The position numbers were made by a program, and so were the translations under genes. The notes beneath the pieces were generated by a model that saw only the letters and a list, made by a program, of their open reading frames with translations, did no database searches and was not told the origin of the DNA. From an uncultured Oscillospiraceae bacterium (GTDB taxonomy: Bacteria; Bacillota; Clostridia; Oscillospirales; Ruminococcaceae), in the NCBI GenBank assembly GCA_910586535.1, contig CAJUHS010000011.1:1-64000 (forward strand): a stretch of DNA of 64,000 nucleotides. Reading direction: 5' to 3'. Each line of letters begins with the position of its first letter. Within the stretch, counting starts at the first letter, position 1. Shown here piece by piece: positions 52,184 to 61,907 of this stretch.

Positions 52184-53547
52184 ATCTTTTCCCATATTAA
52201 GATTTTTGCGCGTTATGCTTTTATCTTCGGCAAAGCCTTCGGCGGGTATCTTGCTTAACTGTGCATTATCTCCCGCGGACAAAATATTGGATACAAAATT
52301 TATCATGTTGATTCTCAAATCAATTTTATCCGGATATACCACCACTTTCTCAACGTAAAGATTGATAAGCTGACGTGTTTCTGCAAGCGTACCCGACTGA
52401 AACATAGCCTTTGCCTTTACAAAAGCCGCATTGATCTCCTCGTCGGGAATTTTTACGGCTTTCATTTTTTCGGTAAGAACTTCAAGCTTTTCCGTAAGAT
52501 CATCCCGCTCATCTTCAAGCTTGGAAAGAGCAGTCACGAGCGATGCATTTCCGGTCTCGGCAATGACGTTTGTAAGATTGGAAATCTTTCCGTTCAGCCG
52601 TGAGATCTCTTTTTTCAGCGCTGCGGCGTTTTCAGCCATATCGGAGGAATTATTCAAAGTAAAAGTATTGTAATCTTTTATAATGTTCGGAACATATTTC
52701 TCATCGAAAATTATGTCCGAAAGCACTTTAAGCACAAAAGCTTCAACATGCTTTTTATTGACCTCCTTGTTTTTACAGGCTATACTTGTTTTATTGCTTC
52801 GATTATTGCAGCGGTATGTAACTATGGTAGACTTGCCCCTGCTGCTTCTATGACGGTTTCCGCAGTAAATCTTGCCCGAAAGCAAGTATATCTCCTTGGC
52901 CGCGGAGGTCGGAGTTTTATTCACACGACGGTTCAGTATTTCCTGTACTTTATCAAAGGTTTCTTTACTTATAATTGCAGGAATGCCGTTCTCAATGCGG
53001 ATAATGTCCTCAGCAGGTTTGCTTTTATGATTATTCCGCTTATTGTTGGTTTTGGATTGTGCGCGGTTATAAATGTAAACTCCGCAGTATTTTTCATTTC
53101 TGAGAATATCGTGCAGAGAATTTTTGCCGAACGGCTTGCCGCGTTTTGTTTTCATTCCGTTTTCGTTAAGCTGTTTAATAATATAAGAATAGCCCTTACC
53201 GTCAAGCACACTCCGAAAAATGAGCCTGACAGCACGAGCTTCTTCATTATCTATTTCAAGCATTTTAGTTTGCGGATTGACTGTGTACCCAAGCGGCGGC
53301 TTACCGCCATTATGCTGACACTTCAGAGCATTCTCGTTAAGCCCCTTTCGGACTTCTCGGGCAAGATTTTTTGAATAATACTCGTTCATGCCCTCAAGAA
53401 CACTTTCAAGAATAATGCTTTCAGGATTATCCTCATCGAGATTTTCTATCACGCTTATAAGCGTCGTATTATGACGTTTAAGCTCCATGCGGTAGCCTAT
53501 ACTGTCGGGACGTTTCCCGAAGCTAAGATTTTATCAATTCGTCTCAT
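52172..53547 (-). pseudogene. large serine recombinase lacking its catalytic domain
   Basis: A proper start with AAAGGAGG exists at 53547 and encodes MRRIDKI..., like other Clostridial recombinases, but hits TAG after 16 codons. From about 53520 another frame reads DSIGYRMELKRHNTTLIS and runs 438 codons through the recombinase domain (EYYSKNLAREVRKGL, GKPPLGYTVNPQT), a zinc-ribbon-like part that has lost a cysteine (YCGNRH), and a coiled coil. About 100 codons with the nucleophilic Ser are missing, so the protein cannot recombine DNA. Confidence 0.8.
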
Positions 53548-53701
53548 TTGGAACGCCCTCCTTTGTGTTTAGTATGTTGAATATTACCGACATCAGCAGC
53601 TCGCAAAAGCTTGACGCGGCTTCATTTCCTGCGGATTCACATACATTGAAATTGCCGCAGTTTAGATTTTCTCTTGTGATAGTGTAAGATATAGTGTTCA
53701 T
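53534..53701 (-). CDS. 55-aa protein upstream of the recombinase
   Basis: ATG at 53701 seven bases after AGGAGG. Encodes NTISYTITRENLNCGNFNVC and a helical tail (SFCELLMSVIFNILNTKEG), ending within the recombinase start region by 14 bases of overlap. Good signals; family unknown. Likely part of the original integration module. Confidence 0.55.
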   Translation of the reverse strand: MNTISYTITRENLNCGNFNVCESAGNEAASSFCELLMSVIFNILNTKEGVPNETN

Positions 53702-53824
53702 AACACTGCCTCCTATATATTATTTTTACAGTCATGTTATTGCTGTATTAAAATAATATATATTCAAAAAGCCTTAGAATCCGCTTGGTTTGATCGGCTG
53801 CCGAGGTTATATAAGTATATGGAT

Positions 53825-53873
53825 GAACCGCCATACCTCCAAGCAATTGCTCGGAGGGTATGGCGGTTTTTTA
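53825..53873 (+). terminator. strong plus-strand terminator of unknown transcript
   Basis: AACCGCCATACCTCC pairs with GGAGGGTATGGCGGTT (one G-T pair) around AAGCAATTGCTC, which itself contains an AGCAATTGCT palindrome; six T follow. No plus-strand gene precedes it, so a short RNA or read-through from the island may end here. Confidence 0.75.
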
Positions 53874-53967
53874 ATTTTGTTTTGACTGAAAATAACGGCT
53901 CAAATGTATATTTTCTCTATTATGCGATATTAAAAATACAATATTAAATATATTTTTTAAAAAATAA

Positions 53968-53996
53968 TTGACTTTTTTGACTTTTTATGGTATACT
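53968..53996 (+). promoter_or_regulatory. promoter of the broken 913-codon gene
   Basis: TTGACT (53968-53973), 17 bases, TATACT (53991-53996). Downstream, TTTCAGTAA / TTACTGAAA (54010-54035) forms a 9-bp inverted repeat in the leader. Confidence 0.75.
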
Positions 53997-54081
53997 TAAA
54001 ATAAATTAATTTCAGTAATATGTAAGTTACTGAAACATTGACTTGAACGGCTCGAACTTACGTTCTGATTGGAGGAAGAAA

Positions 54082-56822
54082 ATGTATCTGTTATTAATTG
54101 CACGGCCTATCTCGAAACTTTTGTTTTTTAAATTAAGCAGTATTGTTAAAAAATTATCAGATTATGGACTGTCAGAAAACGAAATGTTTTTATTTTTAGA
54201 ATCTTCAGATATGGGCAAAAAATATACTATATTATACGATAAAACTAAAGGAAATGCATATAAAATATTTTGGAAAGGCGTTTCTGATAATAATTTAGAG
54301 GAATATGTGAAATATTGGAGCAACAAAGAGTTTCATGGGATAAAAAATCGTGTATTCGAAAAAAAGAAATTTTATCTAAATATTATGATTTTAAAAATGC
54401 TGAAACTTCAATATTTGACAAAAAAAATATTTACATTGATTTACTCAATGCAATTAGAAATGCTGAACTAAGCAAAGAAGAAAAAAATTTTTTGAAAATA
54501 CCTGAATTTAAAAAAATTAAAAAATATATAAAAAAATATAATAAAGCAATCAATGATTTAAACGATTTCTCTAATTTATCTGATGAATCCATAAATAAAG
54601 ATGTTTTATCAAAAATAAATAAAGTTATAAAAAACCAAAAAACTTTTTTACAAGAAATACGCAGTATTGAAAACTTGATTACTTATATTGAAAAATATGA
54701 TAGTTTTAATCCTCCTTATAACAAGCTAATACAAAGCCTTTCAGATCTTACGAATATAATAAATAAAATGTCAAGAAGTTTTGATATTGTTGACAAATCA
54801 ATGTCAAAATTAAAAAAATCCGAATTGTTTAAAGAAGATAGTAAAATTTTGTCCGAAGTTGGGAAGATAGTGGCAGTAGAAGATGGTTTTGTAAAATATG
54901 AGGATACGGTGCTTAATGTAATAGATTTAGAGGAGAAATTAGACTTATCAGAACTAAAAGAAATTCTTGAAAACATCAGAAATTCAATATATAATTCTTT
55001 TTCTGAATGCGAAACATATATTATTCATAAAAATATTGGCTGGCAACAATTATGTTTAGATTATATATATCGAGGCTTTATGCCGCGTTCAAAGCTTAAT
55101 TTTTGTGACATAAAACCCGATATTACCGGTCAATATGACATATTAAAAGAATACTTAAACGCAGCAAGTCATACGTTTACTTTGCCATTGTTTGCCTATA
55201 TGCTTTTTGCTGTTAATAAATCCCTGTTTAGTTGTACACCAAAAAAATTTGCAGCAAATATTAAAAGTCCATATGATATATAACCAAGTGAAAATGTAAT
55301 AGAATATGTTTCACGCCTAAATATGAATTTTATGAGTTTGGCTGTTGATTTAAAAGACGGCTTTCCTACCGATTTTAGCAAGGAATTCAATATTTCAAGA
55401 TGCTTTACAAATCCGTTTTATCTAAAAGGTTCAAAGTATAAATTAAAAGATTTTCCCGTATTTCTTTATGAGCATAAAACTAAAAGAAAAATACATAAAT
55501 TAAGTGTGTCTGTACACAATAATTTTAGAAATGTAAAAAATGTCCAAAGAAAAATTAGTAATTCTGTACTTCAAAATGATATAAATTCACAAGTATCTTA
55601 CATTTTCTTTAACTTAGATAACAGTGAAAAGGATTTACTTAACATTTTTATTAATGATGATATCCTATCAAATATTTTAAATACCGAATTGCCTAAATCA
55701 TCGGATGAAAAGTTCGGGTTCAGAAATATAATAAAGGATTACATATTTTACGTTTCGAATATTTTAAGTAAAGAAATAAAAAAATCAGATGAAGAATATA
55801 AATCAAAAATTATAAAAAATATACATAATGAATTTGATATCTACGGTGACAATATTAGCAAAGGTATTCATAATTTTATAATCTATATGTTAAAAGATTA
55901 TAAAAGAGATCAAATAACAGTAGACTTTTCTTCTTATCTGGATAAAATGATTAATAAATTAAGTCTTAATCAATTAGAAGATATCGGCATGGGATTTAAT
56001 AAATGTAAAAATGCCGATGCAAAATGTATTTTTATTTCTCGGTTTAAAAGAGAATACAATTTCAAATATATTTTTAGTGATGACGAAGAAAGCATTTTTA
56101 GTAAAGAAGATGATTGGAGTTCGATAGAGAATTTTAAGGAAGATATGGCAGATGCCGCTGTTGACAGATATCATATGCTTTTAATTAATGAATATATTTA
56201 TATCAAAAATTACACCCCTAAATATTTTAACAATTTATTTTCTGAAGCAAGAAAGTATATAAAGGATAACCTAAAAGGGAAAAAATATGATAACGTCCAA
56301 ACATCACGCTGTGCATTCCTTTTGGCGGCAATGATGAGTTTTAAAAATTATATTAACAATTGCCTATCTGAGGTTTCTGATGATTTTAATAAGTATTTTC
56401 AAATATTTAACAATTCTATTTTACAAATGTGCTGTATTCCTATAAATGAAAATATAGACAACGCAACAGCACTTTCCGAATTTACGGAATTTCTAACTCT
56501 ACAAATAGACAATGGTTCAATAATTGACAGAAGCTTAGGAATTGATTCTAAATTTGGTTGGATAGATCGAAAAACGAACAAAATTTTACTAAAAAATTCG
56601 CGTGCCAACAACTTTTATGATGAATTCATCAAATATTTGATAGATCGTCATAAGCGCTATGAACTTAGCAAACAGGCTTTTGTACGAGATGTTTTGGAAG
56701 AAAGAGGTATTTTGAGCGCACGTTATGCCAATGGCGTAAAACGTTATGACCGTGAACGCAAAATAGGAAATGAGAAATACCGCGTACTTGTTTTAGACTG
56801 CGATCTTCTTGGAATACATTAA
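54082..56822 (+). pseudogene. unrecognised ~913-codon AT-rich gene, split by a -1 slip and one in-frame TAA
   Basis: The start at 54082 has GGAGGA upstream and a promoter. The first frame (MYLLLIARPISKLLFF..., to about codon 95) continues into the second in the -1 frame exactly at the heptamer A AAA AAG (54360-54366); the joined product reads ...NRVFEKKEILSKYYDF. The second frame stays open to 56822 except for TAA at 55281. The body is helical and Lys/Asn/Ile-rich; near the C-terminus VRDVLEERGILSARYANG and YRVLVLDCDLLGIH look folded. No domain was recognised. Either a decayed gene or one expressed by programmed frameshifting plus read-through. A perfect 11-bp hairpin follows at 56831. Confidence 0.6.
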
Positions 56823-56830
56823 AAAGAACG

Positions 56831-56862
56831 GCCTAAGCGCTCTTACCTCATAGCGCTTAGGC
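56831..56862. terminator. hairpin after the broken 913-codon gene
   Basis: GCCTAAGCGCT / AGCGCTTAGGC, 11 bp, ten-base loop. The T-rich flank is on the minus-strand side (CGTTCTTTTT), so it may instead end a minus-strand transcript. Confidence 0.65.
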
Positions 56863-56880
56863 TGTATCATCATTAGATAT

Positions 56881-57045
56881 AAAAAATAGCCGCAGACGTT
56901 ACGTCCACGGCACCACATTTATGTATGTGGGTTTGGCTGTTTCAGCTTTGGAAAAAAGATTTTTTCGGGAATTGATAAAATGAAAAAGGTTCTTGTATTT
57001 CTACAAAAACCTTTCTGCCCGCAGGAGCTCCCTGCTGTCTTGTGA
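56881..57045 (-). ncRNA. candidate structured RNA (stacked hairpins)
   Basis: Read on the minus strand: GCAGG / CCTGC (57021-57035); a 13-bp hairpin with a GAAA tetraloop (57002-57014 with 56985-56997); GAAAAA / TTTTTC (56951-56966); CCACAT / ATGTGG (56913-56930); and GCCG...GACG / CGTC...CGGC (56889-56911). Six T follow at 56881-56886. Such an ordered set ending in a terminator suggests an RNA gene. No known class recognised; no strong promoter seen. Confidence 0.35.
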
Positions 57046-57249
57046 CTATAAAATAGATGGAATGGTAAAAGTAGCATTTTGAGTTTTTATGCCAAATTTT
57101 TTACTGATTTTTAGTGAAATTTGCAAAATTGGTCATACATAAACACTTTTATTTGGGCAAAGGATTTAGACTTCACTTTTTTATCTTTAAGGTATGAATT
57201 TGTCCCAAAATAAATATGATAGAATCGTCCCATGATAAAGAGTTTCAAT
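57046..57249. other. non-coding stretch left of the NACHT gene
   Basis: About 200 bases of A/T-rich sequence with no ORF or convincing structure; it would contain the promoter of the putative structured RNA if one exists. Confidence 0.4.
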
Positions 57250-57292
57250 ATAAAAAATAACGCCATTTGTTTTTTGTGAGTCAAATGGCGTT
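57250..57292 (-). terminator. terminator of the NACHT gene
   Basis: AACGCCATTTG / CAAATGGCGTT, perfect 11 bp with a 12-base loop; on the minus strand followed by ATTTTTTAT. Confidence 0.9.
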
Positions 57293-57354
57293 AAGGTTAT
57301 AAATTTTATAAACTTTAAAAATTTTAGGTAAAAATTTTTTATAATATTAAACTT

Positions 57355-60300
57355 TTACTGCATCCACTTGATTTTTTCAATAAGTTTTTTATTGAATTTT
57401 TTCTCATTTTTTTCTATATACCATAAAAGATTTTTATACTCATTTACTGTTAAAACATCATATATATTTCCGTTATTTTCAATTAATTTTATCATTTCAT
57501 TAGATATAATTTTGTGAATTATATGATCAAAATTTGTATTTGACTTGTTATATTCTAAACCAATATTTCTAATAAAATTTATATATGACAACGCAAGATA
57601 AATACTGTTGTAATAATAATTTCGTCTAAATGAATATTCTATATCACGTTGAAAATATTTGAGCACTGTTTCTTCAAATATTTCAGGTATATATTCAGAT
57701 ATTATAGTTAATAATTCAGGATATACGAGAATTATATTTAGTAAACGTTCAGTATGGTAATTTCTCTGAATTGTTTTGATTACCATTTCTTTGGCGAAAT
57801 TCTGATAATTTATATCCTCTACATTTGAAGCAATTTTGATAGAGTATATGAGGGTTCGTATACCTATTGTTGATGAATACCTAATGTCCGTCTTTACTTG
57901 AGTGCGATAAGAAGCAAATATGTAATCAAGATATTGCTGTATAATATAATGAATCTCATTATCTCGATTTGTCATTTGCTTACTATTATTTAGCAAATAA
58001 CGTGATACCATATTAGGATCTGTTCTCATATATTCAATTATTTTGTCTTTGTTAAAAAATGAGATACTTCTATTGTTTGCAAATTCCATATTAAGATACA
58101 ACTGATTTCCTCTATTGCCAAAGAATACTTCATTTTTTTCTCGTAAATAAAAAATATCTTCAATATCAATAAACTCATCAAGATTTCTGAAAAGTTGAAT
58201 GGCAACTCGAATAATCAAACTATTATACTCATTATGCCTTAATATTGAGTTTAATTGTTTGAAAATTTTCATTTGTACTTCCATATACACCATGTGATGA
58301 GCGATTGAATTTTCTATTGTATACAAATATTCAATGAATACATCTTGGCTTAATTCGTCAACCGCATCTAAGTTTGTAATAAGATCAATTAATTCATTAA
58401 TTCGATTAAAGTTGCTATGTTTTGAAAAATGATAAATTTCTATTCTAATCAAATTAATAATATATTTTACATACAAGTTTTTATTTACTGTTTTTAGAAT
58501 TGACAACAATTCTTCTACACTCTTTTTGGTTATGTCAGTAAATCTTGTAGTTTGTAATCCACATAAAGAGAATGTTATTTCGTCTGACAAAGCATTTGCA
58601 ACACTTAACTGTTTTTCAATTCTGTTTAATCCTGATTCAATATCATCAATTTGAGAAGGACATTTTAAGTCAATAATACTTAGTTTTCGATTATCAACAA
58701 ATACATCATTTCGACTTGACCTTATTATTCTTGCTAATCCAGTTAAATTATCAGATGAGAACCAAGTTTTCCATAAATTTGTAAGTTTATCCCACGGACT
58801 GGTTTCTGAATCTTGTGAAATATCATTTCTATAATTCCTTTCATCGAAAGTAAATCCAGTATCAGAAAGAAGTGAAGCAAGAATTGTAATATTTAAAGTA
58901 TATGTTGAAATATGTCCAATTAAAGGTAATTTAACATTCTTAAATCCATCTAAAGTACTTAAAATTTGAGGTAAATTTTTTTCCTCCAAAAACATCTTCA
59001 ACTGAGCCTCAACTAATTCTATTAAGCTTGATTTAAAATCTTCGTATTTAAAATCACAACGTTTCAAAACACGAGGTAAGTGTTCTCTTATCATTTCAAT
59101 AACTAAAGGTCTTGAATAAAGTGGTGCAAACATCAAATTAATAAACCATTCATCACCTATACCATTGGGAGTATATAATTTTTTTTGAACGATATTGCCT
59201 TGCATTGCGTTTTTATGTGCAACAAAGAGTTCGCCTGCCTCTCGAACCAAATAATTTAATATAAAGTCTGCAGTAAGAAACTCACCAAAAGTATTATGCA
59301 AAAATTCATATGCATAATCTTTCTTTGTTTCATTTTCATTATCTGCTGCAGATTTATGAACAAAAAAGAAAGAACGAATTAAGGTATCAGCTTCTTGAGG
59401 TACTTCGCCCCATTCGTTTAAAATTCCATATGTGAGTAAATCGCTTAACAGATCTTTAGTGTGAATATGAAGTTGTTTTCTATTAAACATACCAATAGCA
59501 ACTACGCCAAGACGAGACATTTCACCTTGAACATATCTTTCAATAAAATCATCATGGTTTCCCTGTGCATGAGTATAGAGCTTATTGGCTTCACGTCTGC
59601 AAATTCGCCTTAATAATTCATCATATAAATGAGTTCGACTTATATTATCCCCCATACTCTCTAATGCATTATCGTATGAGTCAAATAAAGCCAGCATTAA
59701 TAATAAAAGAGGTTGTTCTGCCAATTCCTTTATATTTTTTGAGAGATTATTTTCATCTTTTAAATAAAATTGTTTTATGTTATTTCGAACAAAATAATCC
59801 TGATTATAATTATTCCAAATATTGATCCATGCGTTTCTTCTTTGTTGATCAAAAGCTTCTAAATTAACAATAACTGAATTCTTTGGAATCTTTACTTTAT
59901 CTATAAGTGTTATTCTGCTTGTGACCATAACCCTTACTGGTCTTCCCAATACATTTTGTTCTTTTTGAAATTCATGAATTTTTGAAATATATCCATTAAA
60001 TATATCTCCTTTGACTTGTAATAATTCATCATAGCCATCAAAAATGATGAATAAAGGATTACTGGCAAAGTGTTCTGCAAAACCAGCATACCCATCTTTT
60101 AATGGACGTTGAATACACTTAGAAATTTGTTCACTAATAATTACATGAATATCGTTGTTGGCATCAATATCACGAAGTGGAATTCTTACAACAGTATATG
60201 CAGAATTCATTAACTGAGCTGATAATACTTTGGTTAAAATTGATTTTCCACTTCCAGGTAAACCTAATACAATTAGTGGATATTCTACACTCTGAGGTAT

Positions 60301-61413
60301 ACTTAAATAATTAACAAATAAGTCCCCTATATTTTCTCTTACAGGCAGTTCTTCCCAAACTTTCGGATTTTCAAGACCAATTGAACTTGTGTATCTTAAA
60401 CATTTATATGCTTGAGAGATATAAGCATCAACTATTAATGGGAAGGCTAACTCATCATGTTCATCTTCTGTGGTAACACCACCCGCCAATTCGTTATCAT
60501 TATTTTCACCATTACTAGCTATGGGCTCCCCAATTTCTTTATTATAGTATTTTTTTAGATCTGCACAAATTTTTTCTATTTCTTCTTCCTTTTGAGTTTT
60601 ACCAATTGATTTTATTAAATCTGCAAGTGATTTCAATCCAACATCATATGACAACTGTTGCTTTACCGACTCGTTTATAGACGTTCTTAATGCTGAAAAT
60701 TCTCTAAGTTGGATATATGCAGAAAAATCCTCAAAGGAGGACATAAGATCAATAAGTTGTGCAATATAAATACTTAATGCTGTTTCAGGAATTTTATGTA
60801 ATACGTCTATAATTTTTTTAATTTTATTGATTATCTTTTTAGACTTTTTTGAAGATGTTTCATTATAATTTAATTTAGAGATGATTTCCTCAAAATGATT
60901 AATTAGGTTTTTACAAGTATCATCGTAAAAAAAACGCAAAGAATCTTGCAAATCATCCAATGTATCTACTTCATTTGGAAACATTATATTTACTGATTTG
61001 TTTTTTTCAAAAACATTTTTTTCGGTTTCACTTGTAAAAAGTTCAAAACGATCACTTTCCTTAAAAAACTTTATAACCTCTTTAACTTCACTTGAAGGTA
61101 ATTGTTCATTTAATGCTTCAACAAAAGCAGTTAAACTAAGAGTAATGTATGCAGAATCAATTTGCCTCATCTTTTCCTTATAATTTGGAGCAGTTTGAGA
61201 TCCAATAAAAGATAATATTTTTTTCCCAGCATCTACTAAACGATCTTTTGCATCAAGCACTTCAAGTAAAGGTAAAAACTGAGGACCAAGTACAATAGGA
61301 GTAAATATTAAAGCAACATCGGCAAAAGTGCTAAAGCCTTCTAATATGGATTCGGCAGCACTTTTATTTTCGAGATACCTTTTTACATCTTCAAATTTAA
61401 AATTTCGTATCAT
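57355..61413 (-). CDS. NACHT-domain (STAND) NTPase, putative anti-phage protein
   Basis: 1352 residues from the ATG at 61413, eight bases after GGAGG. Architecture: an N-terminal helical domain of about 310 residues with a hydrophobic start (ALIFTPIVLGPQFLPLLEVLDAKD), resembling the helical N-terminal domains of other bacterial NACHT proteins; a NACHT module with Walker A GLPGSGKS near 384-391 and Walker B IIFDGYDEL near 456-464, followed by VTSR and a winged-helix region; and a long C-terminal helical-repeat part (about 700-1352) likely to sense a ligand. NACHT proteins are a known class of bacterial NLR-like defence genes. No separate effector domain such as a nuclease or TIR was seen, so the N-terminal helical domain may be the effector. 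Base composition differs strongly from the core genome. Confidence 0.88.
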   Translation of the reverse strand: MIRNFKFEDVKRYLENKSAAESILEGFSTFADVALIFTPIVLGPQFLPLLEVLDAKDRLVDAGKKILSFIGSQTAPNYKEKMRQIDSAYITLSLTAFVEALNEQLPSSEVKEVIKFFKESDRFELFTSETEKNVFEKNKSVNIMFPNEVDTLDDLQDSLRFFYDDTCKNLINHFEEIISKLNYNETSSKKSKKIINKIKKIIDVLHKIPETALSIYIAQLIDLMSSFEDFSAYIQLREFSALRTSINESVKQQLSYDVGLKSLADLIKSIGKTQKEEEIEKICADLKKYYNKEIGEPIASNGENNDNELAGGVTTEDEHDELAFPLIVDAYISQAYKCLRYTSSIGLENPKVWEELPVRENIGDLFVNYLSIPQSVEYPLIVLGLPGSGKSILTKVLSAQLMNSAYTVVRIPLRDIDANNDIHVIISEQISKCIQRPLKDGYAGFAEHFASNPLFIIFDGYDELLQVKGDIFNGYISKIHEFQKEQNVLGRPVRVMVTSRITLIDKVKIPKNSVIVNLEAFDQQRRNAWINIWNNYNQDYFVRNNIKQFYLKDENNLSKNIKELAEQPLLLLMLALFDSYDNALESMGDNISRTHLYDELLRRICRREANKLYTHAQGNHDDFIERYVQGEMSRLGVVAIGMFNRKQLHIHTKDLLSDLLTYGILNEWGEVPQEADTLIRSFFFVHKSAADNENETKKDYAYEFLHNTFGEFLTADFILNYLVREAGELFVAHKNAMQGNIVQKKLYTPNGIGDEWFINLMFAPLYSRPLVIEMIREHLPRVLKRCDFKYEDFKSSLIELVEAQLKMFLEEKNLPQILSTLDGFKNVKLPLIGHISTYTLNITILASLLSDTGFTFDERNYRNDISQDSETSPWDKLTNLWKTWFSSDNLTGLARIIRSSRNDVFVDNRKLSIIDLKCPSQIDDIESGLNRIEKQLSVANALSDEITFSLCGLQTTRFTDITKKSVEELLSILKTVNKNLYVKYIINLIRIEIYHFSKHSNFNRINELIDLITNLDAVDELSQDVFIEYLYTIENSIAHHMVYMEVQMKIFKQLNSILRHNEYNSLIIRVAIQLFRNLDEFIDIEDIFYLREKNEVFFGNRGNQLYLNMEFANNRSISFFNKDKIIEYMRTDPNMVSRYLLNNSKQMTNRDNEIHYIIQQYLDYIFASYRTQVKTDIRYSSTIGIRTLIYSIKIASNVEDINYQNFAKEMVIKTIQRNYHTERLLNIILVYPELLTIISEYIPEIFEETVLKYFQRDIEYSFRRNYYYNSIYLALSYINFIRNIGLEYNKSNTNFDHIIHKIISNEMIKLIENNGNIYDVLTVNEYKNLLWYIEKNEKKFNKKLIEKIKWMQ

Positions 61414-61466
61414 AGAGATACCCTCCTTATGGAATATTTTTTTGTAATGTGGCATAAAATAGTTAA

Positions 61467-61488
61467 ATATACTTCATTATAAGTATAT
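61467..61488. promoter_or_regulatory. inverted repeat between NACHT and the 83-aa gene
   Basis: ATATACTT-6-AAGTATAT, perfect arms of eight bases, in the 90-base divergent region. It shares the AAGTATA half-site with the XRE operator at 50481. Confidence 0.6.
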
Positions 61489-61503
61489 AGATAAGGGGGA
61501 GTT

Positions 61504-61755
61504 ATGCTCGCAAATGAACTAATAGATAAATTATGCTTTGTAAAACATACAGGCACTATAGACAGTTCAATTATAGAATCTGCAATTCTATATGCTGAAC
61601 GTTTTCAACATATGCCTAAGGGCTTTTATAATACTCACCAGATTCCACCGAAAACAGTGCAAGCCATCATATTAATAGTAGTTCACATGACATCAAACTC
61701 TAATTATAGTATATGGAACAAGGTAGATGCTCTTTTGCGTTTCAATATCAACTAA
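61504..61755 (+). CDS. hypothetical 83-aa protein, divergent from NACHT
   Basis: GGGGGAG lies directly before the ATG. Hydrophilic N-terminus (ANELIDKLCFVKHTG), then a helix containing AIILIVVHMTSNSNYS. No family recognised and no membrane helix. Its divergent promoter region is shared with the NACHT gene, so it could be a regulator or accessory to it, but nothing proves this. Confidence 0.55.
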   Translation: MLANELIDKLCFVKHTGTIDSSIIESAILYAERFQHMPKGFYNTHQIPPKTVQAIILIVVHMTSNSNYSIWNKVDALLRFNIN

Positions 61756-61811
61756 GCACATGGAAAAAGAATAAATCAAAAGATACTTCTGAATATTCCG
61801 TCCCAAAATGA

Positions 61812-61838
61812 ACATCACAACCGCCCAAGTTGAACAGT
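61812..61838. repeat. left terminal inverted repeat of IS21 relic
   Basis: Ends in CAAGTTGAACAGT, an exact complement of the right end at 62351; the outer half matches with several mismatches. Confidence 0.65.
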
Positions 61839-61907
61839 TGCGAAAAATGTGGTAAAATGTTGTTACGCACAATTTTTGTGTGAATACAACATAAGGAGGT
61901 CATCAAT

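Noticed and set aside
52748..53374. 208-codon plus-strand ORF with hydrophobic runs
   Set aside because: Antisense to the serine recombinase body; no start signals.
43744..55283. stop-codon reassignment to glutamine
   Set aside because: Intact genes in and around the island end at the same TAA and TAG codons, so nonsense decay is the simpler reading.
56881..57045. retron or group II intron for the hairpin cluster
   Set aside because: No reverse transcriptase gene is near and no domain V-like sequence or long a1/a2 repeats were seen.
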